This document shows, in pieces, positions 12,543-24,665 of a stretch of 64,000 bases of DNA. Numbering within the stretch: the first letter of the stretch is position 1; the number at the start of each line of letters is the position of its first letter. The stretch comes from Kalmusia sp. IMI 367209 (taxonomy: Eukaryota > Ascomycota > Dothideomycetes > Pleosporales > Didymosphaeriaceae). The position numbers and the translations under genes are program-made. The stretch is taken from the NCBI GenBank assembly GCA_027946365.1, contig JAPEUQ010000006.1, forward strand, positions 1,674,001-1,738,000, written 5' to 3'. The notes under the pieces are model-generated. The model searched no databases. It saw nothing but the letters and a program-made list of their open reading frames with translations, and was not told the DNA's origin.

Positions 12543-14138
12543 ATGAGATCCTTCTTACTCCCTGCTCTTGGGGTTGTATTCAGCCTTGGAGCTTCAGGAG
12601 CACCAATTGCAAATGTCATCTGCGACACCAAGCATGATCCTGGATTCAATAGCACCAAGCCGCAACTTTCGAGCGTGAGAGCTCTTGAAGAAGCTACTAA
12701 TTGCGTTAAAGACATTTGCGCTTCGGGGGGGGGGGATCAGGCTCACTTACAAGAAACTGTGGACTGATCTCATTGACTATTACCCACTTAGGTGGGCCAC
12801 TTACTGATGTTGAAGACTGTATCAATGGATTTAGCAATATCGTCGGCCAATGTATTACTACTAGGGGAGTTGATGGCGGTGTTCTCCAAACCTCGGGGGG
12901 TAATGTACCATGTTTCAGTGGTGGGACAAGGTCTTGAAGAGCATGATGACGGCGATAGCGAAGATGAATATGACCACACAACTCTGGAGGCGCGAGGTAG
13001 AGTTAAAAAGACGTCGGGGATTCGAAAAGGAACCACCAGAACAACCCCAAAGAAGACGACGAAACCAAAGACGAAGACGACCCCAAAGAAGAACACAACT
13101 CCAAAGAAGAAGACCCCAAAGAAGAAGAAGCAGCCAAAGGCGTGCCCGCTCCCGGGACAAAAAGGCAAAAAGGGCAAGAGCACGGGCAAGAAAACCATCC
13201 GGGACATTGCAGAGGACTATCTTCCGCAAGTCATTGGTAGAGCACTATTCCCGCGAGGAAATCAGCAAAGCACCAACAATGCCGATGACTGTGCCGCCGC
13301 CCCATGGTACCAAAAGACTGTACTCAGCAAAAAGGCCGAGGTGGACTGGTGGAGCTTCACCAGAAAGGACAATAAATGGGAGGAGTCTATTCCAAAAAAT
13401 CACCCATCCCGAAAGGTCCTGACTCATCTGCATTTGCACGGTAAATTCGACGCCGTCAAATTGACCAAAGCAAAGCTCGAGCTCGAAGGTGACCCGAATA
13501 CAGCTATTCTCCCCAGTCAGGTGGCAAAAGGAACTGGCAAATACCTTCTCACTAATGGCGGTTTCTTCAACCCGTCGACCGTCCTGACAGAGCGTAGACC
13601 AATAGGAGATACAAGTTTATCGCCCGTGTCTGATCCAATTCCTGATCTATATAGAGAGTACTACAAGGAACTCAGGGAAGGCAGCCACTTTCTGCAAACC
13701 GGACCGTCACTGAAACACTCTGTACCGCTGGAGAATGATGAATTCGAATGGAAGGAGGCGAATTATGACATTGCAGGCAGTCTCGCCCACGGAAGTCAGT
13801 CTAATGAGCGCCTCGCCATTGCTACTGTGGGTCGAGATAAATACATCTTCGCGTATACGGCAGTAAATCGATTCGAGGATGGAGTCACTTTTAACGAGTT
13901 GAGAACAATCATCGACGCCTTTTTCAAAGCATTTACGACGATAAGAGGAGTTGAACACGCGACTGAGGTCCTTAATCTAGACGGCGGAGGTAGTGTATTC
14001 GTAGCGTGGAGAAAACGTGGAGCAGAACAGCTGATAGCTAGAGGTGATGTTAACGACGATGGTCCCCCTTTCAATGACGGTTTCCGAGGGAAAAATCCTA
14101 GAGCAGTGGCCAACTTCCTCAAATTAGTTGTTGCGTAG
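12543..14138 (+). CDS. Secreted phosphodiester glycosidase (NAGPA)-domain protein, reading frame uncertain near the N-terminus
   Basis: Residues 1-20 form a signal peptide ending at ASGAP. The C-terminal part (about 13530-14130) carries NAGPA/phosphodiester-glycosidase features: LLTNGGFFN, then VLNLDGGGSVFVAW and a closing AVANFL helix. Animal NAGPA uncovers mannose-6-phosphate; fungal relatives are secreted and uncharacterised. Between lies a Lys/Thr/Pro-rich low-complexity linker (13030-13140). A frame-0 model exists: exon 1, a 33-nt intron 12759-12791, then one open exon. However, frame 2 across 12791-12900 encodes a Cys- and Gly-rich segment (GGPLTDVEDC, NIVGQC, GVDGGVLQ) that looks more like a real extracellular domain, and it meets frame 0 only at an 11-G run (12725-12735) and a 6-G run (12895-12900). 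Either homopolymer miscalls or a decaying gene explains this. Confidence 0.68.
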
Positions 14139-16525
14139 AATCGAGATTGATGGAAAGCTTCTGTATATCAAGAGGTGGAACTTGATTCGTTGGGCAAAAA
14201 CAGGACGATACACTATTGGGGTTGACTGGGCAAGGTCCGAAAGGATTTTGAAAGTTGATTACGAGGCAGTGTTCGGATTCCCGGTTCTTAGTACTTTAGA
14301 ACCTCCAAGCCAATATATTACGTTTTGCTAGAAGAGAGACCCAGATGAGTAATAATAATCACCGTGAATGCGTTTGGGTACCACATCGCGCCCTATGGTA
14401 TAGGAGAGGATCATACTAGACTGACACATCGTATCAGTGGTCTACAAGATGTCAGAATAACTGTGTTCAAACTTGTTACGGATATAAAGTCAAGCAGAAT
14501 AGAACAGTACTATATATAATCACTACTTTCAAAGGAAGGGGTGGAGGGGCGAAAGGGAAATGCGATGATGTAATGCTATGGAACAAAAGCTTTTAACGTA
14601 GATATAGTCGTGCACTGGGTCGCATTGCGAAGTTGTACGATGGCCGTGTCGAAAACTGATTGCTGCTTAGGATCCGGAAGCTTGACTCTAATACCTCGAA
14701 GTAAGTCATTACGATGTAGCAGGAATCGATTGCACCATGGGTTCTGGTGTCTCGTATTTGGAGTTCAATATCAACCCGCCTCGCGTAGTCTAATTGGTCA
14801 GTTTGGCAGCATCACTCTCCACAAGTGGGCAGTGGGACAAAACTCTTTGATACCCCGTCTCAAATTTCAACTTCACTCCCGCTTCCTTCAGGCTTCAGTT
14901 AGTCAAGATACCAGCGGTATTGTCCCTAAGCACACCTGGCATGTTCTTTCAACAGCTCTTGACGCAATTTGGCAACTTGCTTGTCAAATGAACCACACAT
15001 TTCGATCGCGCACATATTTTCACCAGCAATATCACGAACGACCGTTCTTACAGACCGTATGTTTTTGCGATGCTTCAAGATTTCATGACCACACCTACCG
15101 CCGAGAGGAAATCTCGTTCGTACATTCACTTTTGTGTCTAGTCACAAGGCAACGGCGAGATGCCGCCTCACGCCTGGACCACGTAAAGTTGCAAGGTCAA
15201 AAAGAGAAGACATTCACGACTTAGAACCGGGGCCCGAAAGCTGGACTCTGAGAGGAGCTGAAGATTCGCGGCACTGCTTTTCGGAGATCCTCTGCTCCTT
15301 CCTGTTTGGGTATCGGGTCGTGCATCACCAACTCAACCGCGTGGAAAATCCATGATCTGCAGATCTTCGGTGCTGATTCGTAGCAATTGCTCAAGCAAGT
15401 CCACGAGAACGAAACGCGGAGACGAAAGACAATTTAATGTGAGGTCTGAGATGTCGCAAACTCTTCATAGGATCCAGCTGAACACGTTACCCGGGGCCGT
15501 TCAGGCTGCCAGCTATCGCCCGACGGTACAATGCTTAGCGTCACGGTTCTCTCACGAGCGCACAAGCATACGTGCCGCGAGCCGAGAGGCTTCGTGTCCG
15601 TGGCACTTCTGGGCTTGTTCGGAATTTTCCGATCGAAATCTTGAAGACTGTCTGGTTTGGAGGTCAATCAACATCGGCATTCAATTCGAGATCCTCTCAG
15701 CAAAAGTCAAGAACTGTAGCGCGACAAGCAAAGAGAAGCCAACCCGAGCGCCCAGCGATGCCAAGTGACTGTGTCCTCGGCGGTTCGCCCTAATGTCCAG
15801 CGATTGGAGTATAAGTACAGCCAAGATGGTCAAGAAAAAGAGTGGCTGTCTGTAGAGGAAGACGAGACTGCATCGGTCTGCCCGAGAGCAGGGCGGTAGT
15901 GCTGTCCACCGCGTAAGCGGATTGTGCACGCGAAGTAACGCTGCGTTTACGTCGTGGAGGAAAAGAAAAGCGAGATCTAAAACAGACAAGGTGGTGAAAA
16001 CTTAACAGTGGGGACAGTGGGGATGCGGGGTCGTATTGCGATAACACGCGACCTGAATTTACTCGTCACCATAAGGCCCTCGTAAAAGGCTACGGTGTGA
16101 TGTCAAAAGCTCAAGCATAGACAAGGCGAACGAGGAAAAGCTCCGGTGTTCGCACACGCACAACCAGGGTAGCTGCATTATCCAGAGACGCGGGATGTGG
16201 GTGACCAGCCAAGGGCCTGGGCTCTGGAACACTGCAGCGAGTATCCACTGATTGCGAAAAGCCCCTCGGCCTATTACCACACGCTAAATCCCCAGGTTGC
16301 TTTATCAAGCGTACACGCGCGGTTTGTTCTTCTCATAAGCTCTTAGCGTTAGCTGAACGAGCCTTGCAATCCTCTTAACCCTTACCACTACCCTTGCGCG
16401 ACTTTCGTAAGCCGAGAATCTTATATCACCGATCGACAGCACATGCAATTCGTCGAACAATACTTCAGCCTCCTTCTCAAAGACCTACGTTGTAACCTGC
16501 GGTGTTGGGACCAGGCTCAATTTCA
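14139..16525. other. Intergenic region, 2.4 kb
   Basis: No gene I can support. Minus-strand fragments around 14590-15130 have weak resemblance to the tail of the 2EXR-like protein but many stops. Nearer the permease there are two GATAA cores (16040-16044 and reverse 16302-16306), the binding core of AreA-type nitrogen regulators; this suits an amino acid permease promoter but is only a short-motif match. Confidence 0.35.
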
Positions 16526-18589
16526 ATGGCTTCTACCGGTATTGACTACGGGGCACCACACGAGTACGATAAAACCGTGAAAGTTGATCCTGAAAAGAAT
16601 GGTCCACCCGAATATCGTCGTAGTTCTATTGCGGTATCGGTCAAGACAGTACATGATTCGACTCATCGTAAATTGAAGCCCCGTCACATTCAGCTTATAG
16701 GAATCGGAGGTACGATTGGTACCGCTCTCTATGTACAAATCGGTAGAGGTCTGATGAACGGTGGCCCTGCGAGCTTGTTTCTCGCATTCTCGATCTGGTA
16801 CGTGTGTACAACCTTCAATTTCACTAATTCTGTGTCACGTTACATAATATTGGCATAAATGACGAATTGATTACCGAAAGCTAACAATTACAGGTGCACT
16901 TTCATCCTTGCCGTTACCCTATGTGAGAAGCCTTTCCCAAACGCAACATGCCCAAGCGCAATCATGCTCGAAGCCCCTGGGAGCGCCCAATGCATCATCA
17001 CCCTAGAACAATTGTTCATTGCGAGAATTTCTAGCTAAACATTCGTATCAGGTATGGCTGAGATGGTGTCCTACCTGCCCATTTCCTCGCCCTTCATCCG
17101 ATTCGCTGGTCGTTATGTCGACGAAGCTTTCGGGTTCGCCGCAGGCTGGAACTTCTTCATTTTCGAAGCCGCTCTTGTGCCTTTCGAGATTGTAGCTTGC
17201 AACCTTATCATCCATTTCTGGAGTGACATCGTACCCACGGGTGCTATCATCACGATAATTCTTTTCCTATATGGGTACATAACCTCCGATCATGTAGTAC
17301 GACCGGAACTAATCATATCATAGCGTGATCAATTTACTCGCCGTCAAATGGTACGGCGAGACCGAGTTTTGGGCTGCGCTTGGCAAAGGTAAGTAGTCTC
17401 CAAAATCCTGTACATTCGAGTGTGCCCTTATCTTACAAACACGTCCAGTTCTACTCATTATCGGCTTGATCATCTTCACATTCATTTCTATGCTTGGTGG
17501 CAACCCAATCAAGGATCGCTATGGATTTCGTTATTGGAACAATCCTGGTGCCTTCGCACCGCTTTACCGCGAAGGAAATCTTGGGCGCTTTCTAGGCTTT
17601 CTGCAGTGCCTCATTCAAGCTTCTTTCACGATTGCCGGTCCGGATTACGTCTCGATGGCTGCAGGCGAGGCGGAAAACCCACGCAAAATCATGCCCAGGG
17701 CATACAAGGCCGTCTTCTATCGTTTGACCACCTTCTTCATCCTCGGAAGTTTGTGCGTTGGCATCAATGTACCGTACGACGATCCGGAACTCAAAAAGGC
17801 GTTTAAGGAAGGCAAACCAGGCGCTGCAGCCTCGCCGTACGTCGTAGCTATGAATCGCTTGGGCGTCGAAGGTCTTCCTCACATCGTCAACGCTATGGTG
17901 CTTGGAGCTGCTTTCTCAGCCGGAAATTCATACGTTTACTGCGCATCGCGCTCGCTTTATGGACTTGCGCTTGAAGGAAAAGCACCCAAGTTTATGACCA
18001 AATGCACAAGGAACGGCGTGCCGTTCTACTGCGTGGCTGTCGTGCTTGTCTTTGCTTGCTTGTCTTTCCTCAATCTGGGCAACAACTCGGCGGTCGTGCT
18101 AGACTGGTTCGTCGCGCTGGTGACGGCATCGCAGCTCATCAACTTCAGCGTCATGTGTTTCACTTTCATCGCTTTTTATAAGGCGTGCAATGTTCAGGGA
18201 CTCGACAGAAACACGCTACCGTTCAAAGCCCCGTTTATGCCATACGCAGCCTGGTATGGGCTTGTTGGTACGTTTGTCATGGCATTTGTAGGCGGGTATA
18301 CTGTATTCATCGACGATAACTGGAAGGTGGCCGACTTCCTGTTTGCGTAAGTTGCATCTCGCAATCCATTTCAACCAAGGTCGACTAACGAGTGATAAGT
18401 TACATGATGATCTTCATCTTTCCTGTTCTATACCTGGGCTGGAAATTAATCAAGAAGACAAAGTACAAGAAGGCACATGAGCTAGATTTGCAGGAGGACC
18501 TCGAGGAGATAGAGGAGTATACGAGGAACTTTGTGGAGACAAAGGATCAAAACGCGTTCAACCGTTTGATGGATAAAATCTTTGGCTAA
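16526..18589 (+). CDS. Amino acid permease, fungal YAT (APC superfamily) type
   Basis: Six exons (16526-16797, 16894-16922, 17052-17274, 17324-17388, 17449-18346, 18400-18589) give 558 residues with all junctions in phase. After a soluble N-terminus of about 50 residues the first helix has the family signature HRKLKPRHIQLIGIGGTIGT, followed by about 12 membrane segments; AEMVSYLPISSPFIRFAGRYVD is the usual loop after helix 3. The C-terminal tail is acidic and cytoplasmic. The protein would import amino acids across the plasma membrane with protons; substrate range cannot be read from sequence. ATG 16526 was chosen because it precedes a typical tail and nothing upstream in frame begins with ATG. 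Exon 2 is only 29 nt. Confidence 0.92.
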
Positions 18590-18895
18590 AAGGCGAAGAC
18601 AGATGGGATGAGAGTACGCACGGTCCTGATGGTTTCTGGACACTGAATTGTGTACGGTGTACGGTGGGACAGGCATTCTTGTACGCTAAAAGGGTTTGAC
18701 TATACTATAAAGCGAATACAGAATCATCAAGGAGAAGTAAATTATCGGGAAGAATATCATATAAATACTGCATATAAAGAGACCTAGAGGGAAAAGATCC
18801 ATAAATGCCTATGAAGTTCGAGACAAGTCCAACCCCAGGGTATCATAAAAACCACAGTCCAGAGCTCCAAAACGCCATTACGAAGAAAGCTGAGA
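18590..18895. other. Short convergent spacer
   Basis: 306 bases between two genes ending toward each other; AT-rich 3' UTR sequence, nothing specific seen. Confidence 0.4.
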
Positions 18896-20256
18896 TCAAA
18901 ACAGGAAGGTGGGTATGTCATCGAACTTGGCCGACTTCTTCTTATCATCTCGCTCTCTGTCCGCTTTGCGCTTAGCCAATCGGTCCGCAGCCTCTCTGGC
19001 AAGAGGATTCTGCTTAGGTGTGTTGAGATCATCAAGCTCCGGTTTGATCCCTAAACGTTTTGATGGTGTTGGTAATGAATGGTTTGTTCGTGTCAGCGCA
19101 GGGGCATGCAATATTTTGGTGGGTGATGATCGATGGGCCACAGGAAGGTTTCCTAATTTCGTGTGCGACGGCGCCTTTTGCGAGGATATGGAAGGAGACG
19201 AATCGGCAATTGAAGCTTGACTAGTGGAAGCGAAGTCGTCCCATTCGTGCCAAAGGTCTCGGCGGTTAGTACGTGCAAGTTTCGTTCGTATGCTAGATGG
19301 TATCACGGGCTTTAACATTGCTACCGTTTCCTTCGCCGGATCCCCCTCCTTACATGGTTTGGATGTAGCAGCAGAAGATATTGTTGTCGTTCGCTTTGGT
19401 GCATCGAGGTCATCGCTGTCAGACGCGCTTAAGTTGGAAATTTTTCTGGATGTACTTAAAGGTCTGGCTGGTGTGGGTTTGGCTGATGTGAAGGATGGAA
19501 CGTCCTTTCTTGGCGCAGCTTGTGCTGGCAAATCTTCCTCATCTTCACTTCTTTGATCACCCATTGAAATGAATACATCTCTGATGGCCTTTCTTTGGAT
19601 CCCTAACCTGCTCTTTCGCCTTGCGTTTGAATTTTCCCTCAACCGACGGCTTCGCATTAAGGATCACGGGCCTCGCAGCAATTTCTTTTCTCTGCTCTTC
19701 CATTTTCGCCTTCAATCTTACATATTCTGCAAGGTGTAGATGTTGTGTAAATAGTTTGGCGGTCTGCAAAAGCTCATCTTCTACCATCATCCATTCGTCA
19801 TCTCGGAGGTCGAACTTATCAACACCCTTGTGCATAAACCTAGGTAGCTTAGATATGGTTCAATTAGGATGTGAGTTAGCAACGACTTACTCCGTCTTTG
19901 GTGGTGGGAGGTCTGCCGCGATTGGTGGGGGAGAAGATGAGGGCATTCGAGCGTCTCGACTCGATTTTTTATCCATGCAAGCCGATCGTATACATTTTGT
20001 GGTGGGCTCTGGGAGAGCATCTTCTGATTCTTCAGCGTCTGATTCCGTGTCAATAAAGATTGCTTGGCACGTGAAATACCTGCTTACTAGGTCGTTTTTT
20101 GCCCACGCGGGCACTTTCCAAAACGGTGCCGTCGAAGAAATCATCGTCAATATCGGATGGAATGTGCTTCTTTGCTGCTGGTGTTGGCGGCAGCTTCACT
20201 TGCGTTCGGCGGCCGCCACCTTTCGTAGCCCATGGTAGCTGGCGGCGTGGGGGCAT
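18896..20256 (-). CDS. Conserved-looking fungal protein of unknown function, probably nuclear
   Basis: I do not recognise this family. Exon 1 starts at ATG 20256 (MPPRRQLPWATKGGGRR) and ends at 20088; intron 20039-20087; exon 2 20038-19891; intron 19840-19890; exon 3 begins at 19839. Exon 3 holds the only well-ordered part, a helical stretch KFDLRDDEWMMVEDELLQTA followed by KLFTQHLHLAEY and a charged coiled-coil-like run. The C-terminal part, read in another frame to the stop at 18896, is Ser/Pro/Lys-rich and disordered, ending in a basic helix with DIPTFLF. The junction between them near 19560-19600 could not be resolved to a clean intron. The basic N-terminus, acidic Ser patches and lack of a signal peptide suggest a nuclear protein. 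Confidence 0.6.
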
Positions 20257-21070
20257 GATGTACGACAATCACCAAATCTCTGGGAAAGTTGAGCCGTAAA
20301 AACGCAGTGGATATCGGGTCATTTGGACCATAGTGTAAGGTTTTATTCGTCCGTCGCGTTATGTCTGAGTGTCTTAGAAGGATGTCGCCGGACGGCGCGC
20401 TTTCGTGTAGGCACGCGAAGTGAAACAGCGTGCTCACGTGGCATGATGACCACGCTCAAAATAGTCAAGCGTCTCGCTTGTTTGCCGCCCTAGCAAACAG
20501 AACAGAGTTGCGTTGCGCCCTTTGGTGAGGGTGAGGCAGCAGCATCTTTTTACCTTTCGGAGTGAAAGGACACGTTTCTTCCATATGTTTCGATTATGAT
20601 CTATATTGTTTACCTTATATGCTCCATGGCAACCGGGACTGCTACGCGGCCTCGGGTTAAATTTCGCGACTTCGCTGCAGCGCGAACGACCACATTCGCA
20701 CCCTGACTCGTACCAAGCTGCAACCTCAATCGCACCCGCTCGTCACGGGACTGCTACAGAACCGTCATCAAAAGGTTCCACCGAGAGTCATTCTCAGTCG
20801 CGCGCTTCCTAGAGGTTTTTTGTATACTGTTGCTGCTACAACACAACATCGCGACCACAACCGTCGCCATTGAAAAATTTCTATTGAGTCAACCCCAGTC
20901 TTTAAAAAACCTGGGCATGATCTTTGCCCTGTTGCTACTGTACAATAACCATACGATCACAACCGTCTGAAGCTGGCCTTCCTACAAGGTCTTGCAAACG
21001 CGTTATCAAAGGACTAACTCGCATTGGATGACCTTTCCTTTTCAAGAAGACTTACGGTTATCTTGCCGCA
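20257..21070. other. Divergent intergenic region
   Basis: About 0.8 kb between start codons pointing apart. It contains a CACGTG E-box (20435-20440). No gene seen. Confidence 0.4.
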
Positions 21071-23092
21071 ATGTCTATGTTCCGAAAACCGGGGGACAGC
21101 TCTTCCAGTGAAGATGACACTTTGGATACTCGCGAAGAGACCAGCGTTGGTGCCGAGGACAACCTGCTTTCAAGGATCAACACCCTTGAATCGACTTCAT
21201 CTGCTCCTCTTACTCTACAATCAGGAGGACCGTCTCCGTTAAATCGTCCCGGAATATCCAGAACTAACACTGGTAACAATGTCCGAGATCTCCTATTGCA
21301 CTCGCTCTTGGAAGAGAAGGCTCTCACAGAGGCCGCGGAGCACCTGGGTAAAAGCAAGACTGATCAAGAGGTGATAGCACTTGCGCAGCAGACATATCGA
21401 GGACTCGTTCGGCAATTTCCTAATCAACTTGATGAAAACTATGACAGCGACGAAATGCGACAACAGCGAGCTACCGCAAAGGAGGGTATCAACAGGGCCA
21501 CCCGAATGCATCTCACTGGCCTCTCAGCAGCTGCCACCGCAGCAGGTACTGCGGCAGCTGCGGAGGTATCTCAAGCTTTAGTTGCTCGTCCTTCTTTCCT
21601 CGATCTCCCCACCGACGTTCCCTCACCTTTCTCGCGTGAGATAGAGACACTTCATGATCTCTATCGCCAGCTTCCTTCATCCGTTCAAGGTCACACTGCT
21701 ATCCATAACAATCGCTATGCTCGCGAGTATGAAGAAATCGAGATGGTCGGTAAAGGGGGTTACGGCAAGGTGTACAAGGTCAAGCACAAGCTCGATAACG
21801 CTTTCTACGCAGTCAAACGAATCGTTATTGGCGCCAATAAGCTGCAGAAGATTCGAGAGCGCGGGGATGAAGAGCTGCGCTGCATACTTGAGGAAGTTCG
21901 ATCGTTAGCTCGGTTCGAGCACACCAACATCGTCCGATACCACGGCGCATGGATGGAGTTCACCGCCGACGTTGCCGACATGACTATTTCGTCTACAGCA
22001 AAGGTCACGCGTCCGAACCGTCTTTTGGTACACGCATCCGAACCTTCCTTCAGTACAGGCCCTGCGGACCGAATGTATGAAAGCTTCGGCAGTCTTGACA
22101 TTGATGATCCATTTGAGCGAGCGCATCTTGAAACGGCCGGCTATGTCCACTTCGAGGATAGCGACACCGGTGCCGGAGCAGATGAATCAAAGGGTCAAAG
22201 CACGGGTGCGCCAATGCAAGAGAAGGGATTGAAGGGTAAGAAGCGTCGCGGAAGCCAAGCTACAATCGCAACCGTATCGTCTACGAAGTCCCGCCTGAGC
22301 GCCGTTGAGGATGTTGACGAAGAGGAGGACGAGGATATTGAGACGATCCCCAGGACGCATGAACCGACGTTCGAGGAGTCCGAAAGCATCGCGACAGATA
22401 CCGATGCCCAGAACCAACTGATTGCTGCACGCATCCCAGGTCCCGCATTGACTCTCAACGTACAGATGTCACTCTACAGCACCAATCTGGCAGCTTTCCT
22501 CTCGACTGAGCAAGAGCACCCTACCCACTGCTTCCACCCCTGCATTTCGCTTGAGCTCCTCAACGAGGTCATTAAGGGAGTAGAGTATTTGCATGATCGC
22601 GGCGTAGTCCATCGGGATCTGAAGCCTGCTAACATCTTCCTGTCACTCTCGGATGATCGTCGGCCGCCGGCAGGATCTGTTGACCTCTCTAGCTGCTGCT
22701 CCTGCTCAGGGCGCAAGTGCGTCCATGTCACGCCCAAGATTGGTGACTTCGGCTTGGTGGCAGCACTAGGAGATGCTACCACCAAGCCAGTAGGCACCGA
22801 ATTCTATAGGCCCACAATAGTCAGCAAAATCAGCGAGAAGCTGGACGTGTTTGCACTGGGTGTCGTGGCGTTTGAGATGCTTCATCGCTTTGGCACTAGG
22901 ATGGAGAGAGTGGAGGCTCTCACCAAGTTGCGGCGCGGGGAGTTTGTAGAGGGGTTTGCGGCGGGGTGCGGTGATATGGAGGAGGAATTGAAAGGTATGA
23001 TTAAAGGTATGATGGCGGTGGAGGACGAGAAGTGGAGTTGCGAAGAGGTGAGAAAGGTAATCATACAAATTGTCAATGGCTTGAAAGAGTAA
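21071..23092 (+). CDS. HRI-type eIF2alpha kinase
   Basis: Single exon, 673 residues. The N-terminal 220 residues include a helical segment LLLHSLLEEKALTEAAE typical of fungal HRI-like kinases. The kinase domain runs from about residue 220 to 655: glycine loop VGKGGYGKVYKV, catalytic Lys in YAVKRI, alpha-C Glu in ILEEVRSL, HRDLKPAN near 511 and DFG near 558. A long acidic insert of about 150 residues splits the N-lobe, as in eIF2alpha kinases. The activation segment reads GTEFYRPTIV, and the helix after it has LDVFALGVVAFEMLHRF, which I associate with this subfamily. It should phosphorylate eIF2alpha on its regulatory Ser to lower translation under stress. An alternative is another member of the same kinase group; GCN2 is excluded because RWD and HisRS-like domains are absent. 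Confidence 0.85.
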   Translation: MSMFRKPGDSSSSEDDTLDTREETSVGAEDNLLSRINTLESTSSAPLTLQSGGPSPLNRPGISRTNTGNNVRDLLLHSLLEEKALTEAAEHLGKSKTDQEVIALAQQTYRGLVRQFPNQLDENYDSDEMRQQRATAKEGINRATRMHLTGLSAAATAAGTAAAAEVSQALVARPSFLDLPTDVPSPFSREIETLHDLYRQLPSSVQGHTAIHNNRYAREYEEIEMVGKGGYGKVYKVKHKLDNAFYAVKRIVIGANKLQKIRERGDEELRCILEEVRSLARFEHTNIVRYHGAWMEFTADVADMTISSTAKVTRPNRLLVHASEPSFSTGPADRMYESFGSLDIDDPFERAHLETAGYVHFEDSDTGAGADESKGQSTGAPMQEKGLKGKKRRGSQATIATVSSTKSRLSAVEDVDEEEDEDIETIPRTHEPTFEESESIATDTDAQNQLIAARIPGPALTLNVQMSLYSTNLAAFLSTEQEHPTHCFHPCISLELLNEVIKGVEYLHDRGVVHRDLKPANIFLSLSDDRRPPAGSVDLSSCCSCSGRKCVHVTPKIGDFGLVAALGDATTKPVGTEFYRPTIVSKISEKLDVFALGVVAFEMLHRFGTRMERVEALTKLRRGEFVEGFAAGCGDMEEELKGMIKGMMAVEDEKWSCEEVRKVIIQIVNGLKE

Positions 23093-23606
23093 GATGATAC
23101 CCCTTGATGTTCTGATAGTATTGTAATACCAACAACAATGTAAGAATTTTGCAATTGTGCATTCGTTCGTAGAAGGTGCTATGTAACCGCCGATTGAGTT
23201 TATAATGACAAAAATTGTAAGGGTAGAAGCCGAGCCAATTCAATCAGTTGGTATGTCTACTCTCAGAAACGGTATCGAGCCAAATCTTCCATTGACGTTG
23301 AAACTCAGTGTTGATGCACATCTCAGCGATAGCACAAGAGGATATGCACTCATTGAAAAGGCACTGTAATAGCACATGATGAGTAATACAATGACGGAGA
23401 ACCGTGTTTGTTTGTCGAGGGTGTAGGAGCATCGGCGCTACCGAGGGCCGCTCACTCGGGTCGTAGCGGCTTGAGTAAAGAACGTCATGCACATAATCCC
23501 GACACCTTTTTACATACCCGTTACCTGCCTCTGTAGCTGCTCAGCACGATGTGCAGCGTAATACTACTCCAATTCTCATAATTTCCAACACTGTGACGGC
23601 GCGGCA
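23093..23606. other. Intergenic region
   Basis: 3' UTR of the kinase gene and promoter of the carrier gene; no further feature recognised. Confidence 0.4.
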
Positions 23607-24665
23607 ATGTCCAATGGCTCATCGCGCTCGTCGTCGTCCTGTAAGTCATCATGGCTGGGAGCCCTTCACGCAGCTTTTCAATGAAGCATTTACGCCACCC
23701 CATAAGACTTCGTAGACTTCTAACGCTTTGCAGTCCACTTCTTCGCGGGCATGAGCTCGGGCATGCTCTCCGCCGTTCTCCTCCAACCCGCCGACCTACT
23801 CAAAACCCGCGTTCAGCAATCGCACCAAAATACACTCCTTGCCACGATCAAAACAATAGCGAGCGGTCCGAACCCAATACGGCAATTCTGGAGGGGCACA
23901 CTACCGAGTACGCTGCGCACAGGATGCGGCTCCGCAATATACTTCTCAAGCTTGAATGCGCTACGCCGGCGGGTCAGCGAGCGAGCAATCCTGCTGACTG
24001 GTGACCGCGTGAGGACAGGAGACGGGCACTCGAGCACACTGCCTAAGCTTAGCAATACGGCGAATCTGGCGACGGGCGCTGTGGCAAGGACATGGGCCGG
24101 CTTCATCATGATGCCGATCACGGTGCTGAAGGTGCGATACGAGAGCAACTTGTACTCGTACTCGTCATTGTTCTCTGCATCAAAGGACATATTTCGCACA
24201 GAAGGCTTTCGCGGTTTCTTCGCCGGCTTCGGTGCGACTGCCGTGCGTGATGCGCCTTATGCAGGCCTCTACGTACTCTTCTACGAGCAATCGAAGAGGC
24301 GGCTTTCTCGTCTAGCCACCACGATCGAAGAGAAATCCGGCGCTTCGACCGCGAGCCTTTCATCTAGCACATCCGCGGGCATAAACTTCCTTTCGGGTGT
24401 CCTAGCAGCCGGCCTGGGCACTACGTTCACGAACCCGTTTGATGCGATCAAGACGAAGATACAGCTGATGCCTAGTCGTTATGTGAATACGGTACAAGCG
24501 GCCAAGAAGATGTTGAGGGAGGACGGTATGAGGAGCTTCTTTGATGGGTTGGGGATAAGGATCGCGCGAAAGGCTATGAGTTCTGCGCTTGCGTGGACGG
24601 TTTATGAAGAGATTCTCCGAAGAGCTGAGGGACGATGGAGGGAAGGCATCGAGGAGAAGGTGTAA
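23607..24665 (+). CDS. HEM25: Mitochondrial glycine carrier, Hem25/SLC25A38 type
   Basis: Two exons: a 34-nt first exon (23607-23640) and 23734-24665, joined over a 93-nt intron, 321 residues. Three mitochondrial-carrier repeats are visible with signatures [18 protein letters not shown] and NPFDAIKTK. The first repeat context [20 protein letters not shown] and the unusual [12 protein letters not shown] in the second repeat are typical of Hem25, which brings glycine into mitochondria for 5-aminolevulinate and haem synthesis. The first exon supplies the Ser-rich N-terminus and the start of helix 1; without it the ORF begins at an internal Met (23751) and lacks HFFAG. Confidence 0.9.

Noticed and set aside
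14780..14800. tRNA-like D-arm sequence (TAGTCTAATTGGTCA)
   Set aside because: No matching B-box, acceptor stem or anticodon arm downstream.
14590..15130. Possible third, decayed 2EXR-like copy on the minus strand
   Set aside because: Short stretches (for example VDIELQI and GVKLKFE) resemble the C-terminal part, but stops interrupt each frame and the matches are too short to separate from chance.
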